Assembly (NCBI GenBank): GCA_902788575.1
Contig: CADAKY010000004.1
Coordinates: 1-64,000 of the forward strand
Origin: an uncultured bacterium
GTDB lineage: Bacteria; Cyanobacteriota; Vampirovibrionia; Gastranaerophilales; Gastranaerophilaceae
Direction of reading: 5' to 3'
Length of the DNA: 64,000 bases
Below the pieces are notes generated by a model. It was not told the origin of the DNA and ran no database searches. It saw nothing but the letters and a program-made list of their open reading frames with translations. Shown one piece after another: positions 1 to 8,535 of this stretch (positions are counted from its first letter, which is position 1; every line of letters begins with the position of its first letter). Position numbers and translations under genes: made by a program.

Positions 1-253
1 ATTTAATGATTATCGCATTTCCCACCCTACGGACTAAAACCAAATATTTATAGCATTTTCCATTATGCAATTTTAATTTTTTATTTTTATATTTTTTTTA
101 TTTTATTTTTTTTTGTTTTTTTATTTATTTTTATTATTTTTTTTTACTTTTTTTTATTTTTTATTTTTTTTTTATCATCGGATTAACAATCCGGTCAATT
201 CTTTACCTGACAAGGCATGCCGAAAAATGTTCTGGTAATTTTTCCGTCAGCAA

Positions 254-291
254 GTAGGTTGCGGTAAATCTTGTAATTTGCCACAACCTAC
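254..291. repeat. 16-bp hairpin repeat unit
   Basis: GTAGGTTG at 254-261 pairs with CAACCTAC at 284-291. After one C/A mismatch the stem continues GGTAAAT/ATTTGCC to a 6-nt loop, giving about 16 bp in total. A smaller hairpin, GTTGGGT-TTC-ACCCAAC, follows at 303-319. Neither is followed by a clear T-run, so they look like palindromic repeats rather than terminators. Confidence 0.65.
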
Positions 292-447
292 GGACTGTTA
301 TTGTTGGGTTTCACCCAACCTACCTGCTCAAACAACTTTCCCATTTGGAGAAGGTGTGAACAATCCCTCTTCACAGGGAAGGGTAATTATTGTTGCGTTT
401 CACCTAACCTGCTACTGCCCGCTTTTTAGTATATTTACAAAATGGTG

Positions 448-453
448 TATAAT
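448..453 (+). promoter_or_regulatory. -10 box of uvrC, leaderless
   Basis: TATAAT preceded by TG ends 6 nt before the ATG at 460, so transcription should begin at or next to the start codon. This argues against the in-frame ATG at 442, which lies upstream of the -10 box. Confidence 0.65.
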
Positions 454-459
454 ATAGTC

Positions 460-2133
460 ATGAATCAAACTTTGCTTGAAACAATCAAACTTGTTCCGAC
501 TCAGCCTGGGTGTTATATTTATTACAACAAAGAAGGCGAGATTATTTATGTCGGCAAGGCAAAGAATCTGAAACGCCGTGTTTACAGCTATTTTCATAAA
601 CAACACGACAGCGTAAAAGTCAGAGTTCTTGTTTCTCAGATTGAGAGAATGGAATATATTATCACCGATTCGGAAGTAGAAGCGTTGATTCTGGAATCCC
701 ATTTAATCAAGAAACACAAGCCTAAATACAACATACTTTTAAAAGACGACAAAAAATATCCGTATTTCTTAATAACAGACGAAGATTTTCCGCGAATACA
801 AGTTGTGCGCAAAAAGAATCTCAACCCCGATAAAGGCAGATTCTACGGTCCATACACCGATGTAGGTGCAATGTATGCAACACTGGATTTCCTAAAACGT
901 CTTTTCCCCTTAAAGCAGTGCAAACAACCAAAGTTTTCAAACCGCCCTTGTCTTTATTATCACATAGGGAAATGTCTTGCACCTTGTCAGGGAAAAGTTA
1001 CACCTGAAGAATACCAAAAACTTATTCATCAGGTTGAACTTTTTTTGAGCGGTAAACAAACAGAGCTTTTAAAACAAATTCAAGCGCAAATGCAAAAATA
1101 CGCTGAATCAGAGCAGTTTGAAAAAGCTGCAAAAATGCGTGACAGTTATAATGATTTATTAAAAACGCTGGAACGCCAAAAGGTTGTGTATGAAAATACA
1201 AAACTTAATGAAGATATTATTGCAGTTCTTTATGAAGACGGAATTTTAGCTATCGTTATTATGATGATAAGAGAAGGTAGGCTTATTGACAAAAAAGATT
1301 TTACTTATTTTGTCGATAACATAGATAAAACAGAATATTTTGAAACGTTTTTCCGCGATTATTACACAAATCTTAAACTTGAATTTCCGGACAAAATTAT
1401 ATCCAAAGACCTTGAAGAAATCGGGGATAAAGAACTTTATCAACAATGGCTCAAAATTCTTTCCGGTAAAAAAGTTACGATAAACTACGGAAACGGGCGC
1501 GGAAAATACGGAGAACTTTATGAACTTGCGCTAAAAAATGCATCAAATCTTTTAGAGAACGCAAAGCTCAAAAAAATGGCACAGATAAGAGATGACTTTA
1601 ATGAGGTCGGTTCATATCTTGCAGACAAATTACAGCTAACAAACTTTCCAAACAGAATTGAATGTTACGATATTTCGCACATTCAAGGTACAAACACAGT
1701 CGCTTCAATGGTTGTGTTCCAAAACGGACTGCCTAAAAAAACCGCATACAGAAAGTTTAAAATCCGCATGACAGAAGGAAAACCGGACGATTTTCTTTCT
1801 ATGAAAGAAGTTTTATCAAGAAGGCTCAAACGTTTGGGCGAACCAAAGTGGGAAAAACCTGACCTGATTATTATTGACGGCGGAAAAGGACAACTTTCTT
1901 CCGTTATGCAGATTGTAAAAGATATGGGAATTAAAGTCGGCAAAGGCGGGATTGATTTTGTATCCTTAGCCAAAAGAGAAGAAGAAGTATTCCTTCCGAA
2001 CAAATCGAAATCTATACTTCTTCCGCGTGAATCTAATGCGCTCTATCTTATCCAGAGAATCCGTGATGAAGCTCACCGCTTTGCAATCACGTTCCACCGA
2101 GATTTGCGCTCAAAATCTATGACTGAATCCTAA
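460..2133 (+). CDS. uvrC: Excinuclease ABC subunit C, C-terminally short
   Basis: UvrC makes the two incisions around bulky lesions in nucleotide excision repair, recruited by UvrB. The 557-residue product has an N-terminal GIY-YIG nuclease (PGCYIYY... IIYVGKAKNLKRRV, about residues 10-90). A UVR UvrB-contact motif (FEKAAKMRD) lies near 220. The RNase H-like nuclease has catalytic Asp in YDISHIQG (about 404) and IIIDGGKGQ (about 473), and His in HRFAITFHR (about 540). The protein stops at LRSKSMTES, just where other UvrCs enter the tandem helix-hairpin-helix domain, so roughly 50-60 residues are missing. The ferritin gene converges with a 3-bp overlap. The start at 460 is set by the -10 box. 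The function is certain; whether this form makes both incisions is not. Confidence 0.95.
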   Translation: MNQTLLETIKLVPTQPGCYIYYNKEGEIIYVGKAKNLKRRVYSYFHKQHDSVKVRVLVSQIERMEYIITDSEVEALILESHLIKKHKPKYNILLKDDKKYPYFLITDEDFPRIQVVRKKNLNPDKGRFYGPYTDVGAMYATLDFLKRLFPLKQCKQPKFSNRPCLYYHIGKCLAPCQGKVTPEEYQKLIHQVELFLSGKQTELLKQIQAQMQKYAESEQFEKAAKMRDSYNDLLKTLERQKVVYENTKLNEDIIAVLYEDGILAIVIMMIREGRLIDKKDFTYFVDNIDKTEYFETFFRDYYTNLKLEFPDKIISKDLEEIGDKELYQQWLKILSGKKVTINYGNGRGKYGELYELALKNASNLLENAKLKKMAQIRDDFNEVGSYLADKLQLTNFPNRIECYDISHIQGTNTVASMVVFQNGLPKKTAYRKFKIRMTEGKPDDFLSMKEVLSRRLKRLGEPKWEKPDLIIIDGGKGQLSSVMQIVKDMGIKVGKGGIDFVSLAKREEEVFLPNKSKSILLPRESNALYLIQRIRDEAHRFAITFHRDLRSKSMTES

Positions 2134-2639
2134 CCGATTACAGGAGGGTTGAACACTCTTGCGGCAAGGTCTTTGTCCAAAACCAGCAATGCCTTCTTAT
2201 CATCTCCGATAAATCTAAGAGTTGATAAAAGCCCGCCGACATTAGCTTCTTCCTCAACCTGTTCTTTAATGTACCAGTCAAGAAGGTGAAGAGCGGCTCT
2301 ATCCTTAACTTCTTCCGCAACATCAGCAAGATGGTTGATTCTTGAAGTAACATATTCTTCATGTTCAAGAACCTGTTCAAAGATTTCCAAAATAGTTGAA
2401 CCCTTTACTTCCGGTTTATCAATTGCTCTAAGGTCAATTTTTCCGCCTCTTTCGTCAAGATAATTGAACATGCCAATTGCGTGCGCTTTTTCTTCCTGAA
2501 CCTGAACATCAAACCAGTTTACAAAACCCTGAAGGTTCAATTCCTGAAAATGTACTTTCATTGCTAAATACAAATAAGCAGAATATAATTCCTTATTTAT
2601 TTGGTCATTAAAAGCTTCTTCCAATTTTTTATCAATCAT
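2130..2639 (-). CDS. ftnA: Ferritin, non-haem iron storage
   Basis: Bacterial ferritin of 169 residues that oxidises Fe(II) and stores it in a 24-subunit cytoplasmic shell. The four-helix bundle carries ferroxidase residues in NKELYSAYLYLAM and in EEKAHAIGMFNYLDE (Glu and His), as in the FtnA family. Family length is about 165-175 residues. The start at 2639 is chosen because AAGGAGG lies just upstream; a longer frame reaching 2786 would run into the divergent phosphoesterase and has no ribosome site. Its stop overlaps the uvrC stop. ftnA versus another ferritin name is by family only. Confidence 0.92.
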   Translation of the reverse strand: MIDKKLEEAFNDQINKELYSAYLYLAMKVHFQELNLQGFVNWFDVQVQEEKAHAIGMFNYLDERGGKIDLRAIDKPEVKGSTILEIFEQVLEHEEYVTSRINHLADVAEEVKDRAALHLLDWYIKEQVEEEANVGGLLSTLRFIGDDKKALLVLDKDLAARVFNPPVIG

Positions 2640-2685
2640 ACTAACCTCCTTAATTCTCTTTGATAATAATACCACAAATTTATGA

Positions 2686-2691
2686 TAATAT
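2686..2691 (+). promoter_or_regulatory. -10 box of the phosphoesterase gene, leaderless
   Basis: An extended -10, TGA-TAATAT, ends 6 nt before the ATG at 2698, and no Shine-Dalgarno precedes that ATG. This predicts a leaderless mRNA. Confidence 0.5.
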
Positions 2692-2697
2692 TTTATT

Positions 2698-3441
2698 ATG
2701 TACAAATATTTCATTTTGTTGTTTTTTATACTATACGTTTGGGCTTTTTTTATTGAGCCGAATCTGCTTGTTGTAAAAAGATACAAATCAGAAAAATTTA
2801 AAGGTAAAAAAATAGTTTTTGCCTCTGATTTTCATATCGGAAAACACGACCTAAAGAGATTGAGAAAAATAGTAAATCTTATAAACCGCCAAAATCCTGA
2901 TTTGGTACTTTCAGGAGGAGACTTTATCAAGGGATACAGCGGAAAATCTTCGCTTGATATTGATACGATTGCAAAAGAGATTTCAAAAATCAAAGCCCCA
3001 ATTTATACAGTTTTAGGAAACCATGACGGAAAATTCGATAAATTCACAGTAAAAAATACGCTTGAAAAATACGGAATAAAAGTCCTTTTAAATTCTTTTG
3101 AAAAATTTAAAGATATAACAATTGCCGGAATTGACGATTTGCAGACCGGTCTTCCGAATGTTCAGACTGCATTGACGGAAGATTCTGTAATTTTATTAAC
3201 CCACAATCCCGATGTTTATTACGATATAAAACAACCGGTTGATTTAATCCTTGCCGGACACGTTCACGGAGGGCAGGTAAGACTTCCCAAAGCAATCATC
3301 GTTCCGTCAAAATACGGCACAAAATTTGCCTGCGGAGATTTTAATGAAACAGGCAACAGAATGATTGTTACTAAAGGTCTGGGTACAAGCATTCTAACAG
3401 TCCGTTTTTTAACCCTGCCGGAAATTATTGTAATTAATTAA
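2698..3441 (+). CDS. Membrane-anchored metallophosphoesterase
   Basis: Calcineurin-like phosphoesterase of 247 residues, YaeI/YkuE-like. An N-terminal hydrophobic segment (about residues 1-20) should anchor it in the inner membrane. The metal-binding signature is complete: DFHIG, GGDF, GNHDG, THNPD and GHVHGGQ. The substrate cannot be read from sequence; relatives act on lipid A precursors or phospholipid head groups. It is divergent from ftnA and convergent with the FxG protein gene. Confidence 0.85.
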   Translation: MYKYFILLFFILYVWAFFIEPNLLVVKRYKSEKFKGKKIVFASDFHIGKHDLKRLRKIVNLINRQNPDLVLSGGDFIKGYSGKSSLDIDTIAKEISKIKAPIYTVLGNHDGKFDKFTVKNTLEKYGIKVLLNSFEKFKDITIAGIDDLQTGLPNVQTALTEDSVILLTHNPDVYYDIKQPVDLILAGHVHGGQVRLPKAIIVPSKYGTKFACGDFNETGNRMIVTKGLGTSILTVRFLTLPEIIVIN

Positions 3442-3466
3442 GGCATTTGTACAATTACATATGCCT
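3441..3466. terminator. Hairpin between convergent genes
   Basis: AGGCAT-T-TGT / ACA-T-ATGCCT with a 6-nt loop sits between the convergent phosphoesterase and FxG genes and covers the latter's stop codon. It has no clean T-run, so termination is inferred mainly from position. Confidence 0.4.
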
Positions 3467-5123
3467 AAGCGCTTAATTTTTCCGGTTCAGCAGCTTTTGC
3501 GGCAGCTTCTGCTTTGCGCTTTTTGTCCAATTTATTAGTAATATAAATATTCAAATTCGGAATTCCAAGTCCTAAGACAAGTCCTGAGAACAAGTAACCT
3601 GCAACCTGCGCGCCGTTTAGGGTATTCAAATGTTTTCTTGTAGCTTTCCTTACTTCTGCTGATATTTTCGGATTATTCTTAAGTTCTTTCAGCATTTCCT
3701 TAAATGATTTTGCTACAAGTTTGCCTTCTTCCGTTTTTGTTGTTGAAATACCATGTTTCGTCAATGTTTTTACAAGAATTTCGTCTCTTGTCTTCAAAGC
3801 AGAGTTAAACATTTTTTTGAAATATCCGGCTTTTTCTGTGCCTTTTTTGTAGTTCATAACTTCTTCATCAAAGTGCGCAGCAGTCATTCTGTTAATAATA
3901 TCACCCAGAACAAGCCAGCTTAAGTACCCGAGAGTATCTTTTGTAAGAACTTCTCTTAGTTCGTCTTTATCTCGGGCAGACATTACACGGGAAATTATTG
4001 TAATACCGTACAAACCTTTCAATTGATTGATTGTAGGCATTTTACCCGTAAATGCCATTTTATCCATAAATTTCTTAGGAGTAAATTTCCACGGAGCCAT
4101 ATTAAGTGTGCTCAAAATCATACTGAAAAAGCCCAAACCGCTTAATGCCTTCAGTCCGAAGAACCCTGCGGAAGTATCTTTCGAACGTCCTTCCACACCT
4201 ACGAATCCGTCTGTTCCGGTTTTGAGTTTTGTAAGATACATATTTATCGGCTGAACTGATAATCCTATTGCAGAAACAATCGCAAAACCTATTCCTGCAC
4301 GGGTTTTCATAAATTTACCCAATGCCTTAATGAAAGCGTTGTCTTTGATACCTTTATTGTTTTGGATTTGTTCAGAAAATGCTGTATTAACTTTTTCTTT
4401 ATTGAAGGCATCTGTCACAATAAATATATCATTCAATAATGATTTCAGGTTAGTATTACTTACAATCCTTTTATCTTTTGACTCCAGAATATATTTTGAC
4501 TGAGCACCGGTGTCACCAATAATTATATTCATGATTGCACTTCGCAACGTCTTCGGCGAATCCTTAGTCCATTCTTTTTTCGCAGCTTCACCGGCACTAA
4601 GTTCATTGTCTATAAGTTTTGAAACTTTCGTAATTATTTCATCAGAAAGTTCTACAAACCCTTCCGCGTCAGCTTTTTCTGCCGTAGGATTATATGCCTT
4701 TACATAAGATAATGTTTCTTTGATATAATCAGCCTGAGATTTATTATTTTTAAGCTGTTCAGCTCTATTCTGCGCTAGAATATCAAGTGTTTCCTGTGCT
4801 GTAAATATTTTATTAGCATTTAATCCGAACTTTTTATTAATACCATACGCAATCAGAGAACCTGCAAAAGCACCGAATAAACCTATGCAGCTATCATTTA
4901 CCGTACCCATTATTTCACGGCGGAATGTTTCAAGACCTGCTGCCGGACCGCGCTTAATTGTATCACTTGCAGTTCTCGGAGCAACCATAGAGCATAAATC
5001 AACTCCGTTTGCACCAATAGCCTGATTTGTAGCCAAATAGCGCAAGCCTGTATCAAGCGCACCTTTAAATTGCGGTTTTTGGTTATTTTCTATTTTGTTT
5101 TGTTGTAATTGATGTACTTTCAT
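3465..5123 (-). CDS. FxG-family membrane protein, paralogue 1
   Basis: Uncharacterised 552-residue protein that belongs with the genes at 5133-6773 and 33589-35109. No Sec signal is seen. The N-terminus is polar and ends in QFKGALDTG, followed by PRT and GLETFRREIMG. Hydrophobic stretches lie near residues 85-105, 270-290, 325-345 and 500-520. The central block has FTGKMPT, SRVMSARDKDELRE, KDTLGYLSWLVLG. The C-terminus is Lys/Ala-rich. It lies 9 bp behind paralogue 2 and probably shares its transcript. The family seems lineage-restricted; I infer envelope location but no function. Confidence 0.8.
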   Translation of the reverse strand: MKVHQLQQNKIENNQKPQFKGALDTGLRYLATNQAIGANGVDLCSMVAPRTASDTIKRGPAAGLETFRREIMGTVNDSCIGLFGAFAGSLIAYGINKKFGLNANKIFTAQETLDILAQNRAEQLKNNKSQADYIKETLSYVKAYNPTAEKADAEGFVELSDEIITKVSKLIDNELSAGEAAKKEWTKDSPKTLRSAIMNIIIGDTGAQSKYILESKDKRIVSNTNLKSLLNDIFIVTDAFNKEKVNTAFSEQIQNNKGIKDNAFIKALGKFMKTRAGIGFAIVSAIGLSVQPINMYLTKLKTGTDGFVGVEGRSKDTSAGFFGLKALSGLGFFSMILSTLNMAPWKFTPKKFMDKMAFTGKMPTINQLKGLYGITIISRVMSARDKDELREVLTKDTLGYLSWLVLGDIINRMTAAHFDEEVMNYKKGTEKAGYFKKMFNSALKTRDEILVKTLTKHGISTTKTEEGKLVAKSFKEMLKELKNNPKISAEVRKATRKHLNTLNGAQVAGYLFSGLVLGLGIPNLNIYITNKLDKKRKAEAAAKAAEPEKLSA

Positions 5124-5132
5124 TTTTGCTAT

Positions 5133-6773
5133 TTATGCTGTCTTTTTATTTGATCTGAACCCTGCCGTTAATGTATTATAATCCACATTCAGCGGTGTAA
5201 CCTTCGTTTCCGGTTTTGGTTGTAATTTATTTTGTTCTTCGGCTAATTTGAGAGCTTTTTCGTGCTTTTTCTTTGTATTATGACGAGTAAAGATTGGAAT
5301 AATTATCCCTAGCAGTATCAAGGATACACCAATATTAGTGTATTGGCAACCTGCACGAAGTTTTTGTGCATAATTTAATTCTTTTTTGATTTGTTTAAGC
5401 TGCGCTTCTGTAGGTTTTGCTCCCTTTAGCATTTCTTTTGTCTTGCTTATAACTTCTTCTGATGATTTAATATTTACGTCTTTTACCCAGTGTACGAATT
5501 TTTTGAATACATTTGCATCTTTTTCAATCGGTTTTGTATCATTCAACAAATCAACACCCGTTTTCTTTTCCATAATTGTTGCCATTGCTTTTGCCGCATA
5601 ATCACCAAAGAAATACAAACCGCAGAAGGTTGCAATATCTCTGATTGTTGATTCAGCAAGCTCGTTTTTGTCATCAGCCGCTGCCATACGGGAAGCAAAA
5701 GTAGATGTTGATATAATTCTTGCCTGATCCATTGTCGGGAATTTTCCTTTAAACTCAAGCATTCCCAATGTCGGTTTTTTCATCATTGATAACAACGCTA
5801 CACCGACCATTGATGAAATTGAAATCAATTTTTGTTTAAGTAAACCTTCTTTTGCTTTAGGATTTTCTTCAATATTATCTTTTGATTTTCCAAAGTCTTC
5901 ATAAATAGGCGCACCTTTTACACCGGATACCTTTCCTGTAATCCAGCGGTTAATATACTGCATTGAAATTGCAAGCGGAAGAACAACTGCCAAACCTGCC
6001 AAACTCTTTGATAAAACAAGTTTTTTGCCTTTTTTTGCAAACTTTTCAATAGCAGTATTTGCAGGTGCTTTTTGATAAGCACGGAAAAATTTTACAGAAT
6101 CGGAAAGCAATGATTTAACAGAAGATGCTTTTACATTACTTCCGACTGTTAAGTGTTCGGATATATGTGTTTTTTCAACAATTTTGTCTGCTATTTTAGA
6201 TACTTCTTTACCGTTTTTGTCTTTACGGGAAATTTCTGCAAGCTCTTTTGCAAAATTTTCAATTTCTTCGTTAGTTAAAATTTCTTTGAATTTTTTTGTC
6301 CGGTTTCTATCAACGCCTTCCGTTTCGCTGATTATAGTTTTCAGCGTTTCATATACTTTATCATCAGATTGAGCATTTTTATAATATTCAGCCGCCTTGT
6401 CAATCATTGACCTGTCAGCCCAGCATGAAGAAAGATTTGCACCCTTTGGCATGATTAACGGGTTTATGCAGTATGCAAGACCCATTGTGATAAATCCGGG
6501 AATCATGCAGTTTACAACAAGTCCTGAAGATTCTCTTCTAAAGGCTTCAAATCCGGCAAACCAATTTGTCATGCTCTCTACAACCGTTCTCGGCAAAATT
6601 GCGGATAACATATCAATAACTGCCACATTCACCATAGGCATTCTTTCGCACACCTGTATTCCGGCCAAAGCTAAATCGCCAATTCCTCTGAAGGATGGCT
6701 GCTTCCCTTCTTTTTGATGATGACGGGTCTGTACGCTATTTATTTTGCTGATGTTTTCGACTTTATTAATCAT
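5133..6773 (-). CDS. FxG-family membrane protein, paralogue 2
   Basis: 546-residue paralogue of its neighbour. It has a polar N-terminus with PSFRGIGDLA, then PRT and GFEAFRRESSG, several membrane segments, and the central FKGKFPT and SRMAAADDKNELAE signature. The C-terminus is polar. The ATG at 6773 is preferred over one two codons upstream because AGAAGA lies about 7 nt before it. First gene of a likely two-gene operon. Function unknown. Confidence 0.8.
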   Translation of the reverse strand: MINKVENISKINSVQTRHHQKEGKQPSFRGIGDLALAGIQVCERMPMVNVAVIDMLSAILPRTVVESMTNWFAGFEAFRRESSGLVVNCMIPGFITMGLAYCINPLIMPKGANLSSCWADRSMIDKAAEYYKNAQSDDKVYETLKTIISETEGVDRNRTKKFKEILTNEEIENFAKELAEISRKDKNGKEVSKIADKIVEKTHISEHLTVGSNVKASSVKSLLSDSVKFFRAYQKAPANTAIEKFAKKGKKLVLSKSLAGLAVVLPLAISMQYINRWITGKVSGVKGAPIYEDFGKSKDNIEENPKAKEGLLKQKLISISSMVGVALLSMMKKPTLGMLEFKGKFPTMDQARIISTSTFASRMAAADDKNELAESTIRDIATFCGLYFFGDYAAKAMATIMEKKTGVDLLNDTKPIEKDANVFKKFVHWVKDVNIKSSEEVISKTKEMLKGAKPTEAQLKQIKKELNYAQKLRAGCQYTNIGVSLILLGIIIPIFTRHNTKKKHEKALKLAEEQNKLQPKPETKVTPLNVDYNTLTAGFRSNKKTA

Positions 6774-7095
6774 ACACATATCTTCTACAAGCTGATTATA
6801 ACAGCTTATATATATATTTAAAAGCGCGGCAAAATAAAAATTGCCTAATTTTTCTTAAATGTTAAGGAATTGTAAAGACGATTTTTTGAATATTTTTTCC
6901 GTATTAAGAAACTTTAATACTAAAAATAAAAAATAATTATTTTAATCAAAGAATATTAAAAACAACCGGGATTAAACCGGCAAAAAAATACATGTTTATA
7001 ATTGTAAATTTTTGTAACAATTTTGCCGCCAAACCATATAATTTATACAAGAATGGAGACACAATTTTCATACACCAAACTATCACATACAAGTC
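6774..7095. other. Intergenic, only a promoter seen
   Basis: AT-rich stretch between two minus-strand genes. Apart from the promoter of the FxG pair near 6795-6803 I see no gene, RNA or repeat. A plus-strand frame that starts at 6992 runs into the M16 peptidase gene and lacks support. Confidence 0.6.
6795..6803 (-). promoter_or_regulatory. Extended -10 of the FxG pair
   Basis: TGTTATAAT on the minus strand (TG-n-TATAAT), about 20 nt before the start at 6773, which itself has a Shine-Dalgarno. Confidence 0.55.
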
Positions 7096-8421
7096 TTATT
7101 CTTGCGGAAGCAATGTAGAAATCACGGCATGCTCAAGATTTAAATATTCTTTTGCCGCCGACATTAAATCTTCTGCCGTCATTGCTTCACAAATCGGTAT
7201 ATAATCTTCTGTCAGAGCCAAATCATCACACACTGTCATATAGTATCCGATTGTTTCACCAATTTCCGAAACTGTTTCAACTTCACAGGCAAAGCCGGAT
7301 TTTACTTTCTTTTTAGCTTTATTCAGTTCTCTTTCCGTAATACCTGTTTTTAATTTTTCAATTTCTTCTTTGACAAGCGAAACGGCTTTGTCCTTATATT
7401 TTGGATTGAAATTAGCCTGAATAAAGAAATTGCATCCGTCACGGAACGTATAATTTTCTGCATCTACGATATTAAATATCTGCTCTTTTTGATTTTCAAT
7501 AAGGTTTGTGTACAATCTTGAACTTGTACCTTCTCCTAAAATTATTGCAAGCATTTCAAGCGCAATAACGTTTCTCAAATCTTTTGCCGGTGCGCCTAAA
7601 AATCCAAACATCATGAAAGCAGAATTAATATTGGTTTTGTTTTCAATATAAACCGTTTTATCTACAGGCTTATCCGGTTCAATATTACGAACAGGAGGTT
7701 CAGGTCTTTCCCCCCAATTAAATTCGCCTGTAACTTTTTGAAGAATTTTTTCGGAATCAAAATCTCCTACAATTATAGTTGTTACATTTTTGGGAGAATA
7801 AAAAGTTCTGTAATAATCCATAATTTCCTGCTGTGAAACCTGAGAAATTATTTCCGGAGTGCCTATAACATCGCGTTTATAAGGATGAGATGTGTACATT
7901 GCATTATTTGTCGCATTGTATACCTTAGTCCATGGCTGATCTTTACGCATACGTATTTCTTCAATAACCACATGGCGTTCACGTTTATCTTTAACCGTTT
8001 TATCATTAATATCAAAAGGTGCTCCCATTTCATAATCAGGAATTACAGGGTCTGTCATCATATCGGCATGAAGTTCTATTGCAAGATTAAAATTTTCATC
8101 TCCCTCACCTTTGGGAAGAGTAACATAATAAAAAGTATAATCTTTCCAAGTAGCCGCATTAACTATCGCCCCTCTTGATTCAAGAATATGGTCAAATTCT
8201 CCCGCTTTATGTTTATGAGTTCCTTTAAACATAAGATGTTCCAAAAAATGAGAAATTCCGTTATTTTTATCGTTTTCATTTATGGAGCCTGTTTTAACCC
8301 AGGAAGAAACATTAATCATGTCTCCTTCTTTGTGTGCAAGAACAATTTTATGACCGTTGTCCTGCTCATATATTTCAACTTCTCTTGTTAAAAACGGATA
8401 TTTTACCAACGATTTCTTCAT
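7096..8421 (-). CDS. M16-family zinc peptidase
   Basis: 441-residue processing-peptidase-like zinc protease. The inverted zinc motif HFLEH (about residues 58-62) is present, with acidic residues downstream in ENFNLAIELHADMM that supply the third ligand. The second M16 domain follows with a FNPKYKDKA... segment. No signal peptide is seen, so it should be cytoplasmic. Bacterial homologues degrade or process peptides; the substrate is unknown. The ATG at 8421 is preferred to a GTG two codons earlier because GAGGTG precedes it. Its promoter (TATAAT at 8442-8447) is divergent from that of the TPR gene. Confidence 0.88.
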   Translation of the reverse strand: MKKSLVKYPFLTREVEIYEQDNGHKIVLAHKEGDMINVSSWVKTGSINENDKNNGISHFLEHLMFKGTHKHKAGEFDHILESRGAIVNAATWKDYTFYYVTLPKGEGDENFNLAIELHADMMTDPVIPDYEMGAPFDINDKTVKDKRERHVVIEEIRMRKDQPWTKVYNATNNAMYTSHPYKRDVIGTPEIISQVSQQEIMDYYRTFYSPKNVTTIIVGDFDSEKILQKVTGEFNWGERPEPPVRNIEPDKPVDKTVYIENKTNINSAFMMFGFLGAPAKDLRNVIALEMLAIILGEGTSSRLYTNLIENQKEQIFNIVDAENYTFRDGCNFFIQANFNPKYKDKAVSLVKEEIEKLKTGITERELNKAKKKVKSGFACEVETVSEIGETIGYYMTVCDDLALTEDYIPICEAMTAEDLMSAAKEYLNLEHAVISTLLPQE

Positions 8422-8498
8422 AAACACCTCACTTAATTGATATTATACATAAAAACACTTGACGAAGAAAGGCTCTTTTCATTTTCTTCACAATAATG

Positions 8499-8504
8499 TA
8501 TAAT
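8499..8504 (+). promoter_or_regulatory. -10 box of the TPR gene
   Basis: TATAAT preceded by TG, about 31 nt before the ATG at 8536. The divergent M16 gene has the same TGTATAAT box on the other strand at 8442-8449. Confidence 0.55.
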
Positions 8505-8535
8505 GATTTTGGTATACCAAAAAAGAGATTGCATA

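Larger units (their letters stand above)
1..459. repeat. AT-rich intergenic stretch with hairpin repeats
   Basis: No credible gene is seen. Positions about 61-175 are almost pure T with scattered A. A 6-bp hairpin lies at 179-193. CCTACGGACT occurs twice (about 27-36 and 287-296). TTATTGTTG[G/C]GTTTCAC-type units occur near 298 and 388. The part from 240 on looks like a cluster of short palindromic repeat units decayed to different degrees. They are seen in the sequence; I do not recognise a named repeat family. Confidence 0.6.

Noticed and set aside
61..175. Nearly pure T tract as a possible origin or DNA-unwinding element
   Set aside because: No DnaA boxes or replication-initiation gene nearby; it may be plain low complexity.
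6992..7204. 70-aa plus-strand frame
   Set aside because: Half of it is antisense to the M16 peptidase gene, and it has no ribosome site or recognisable features.
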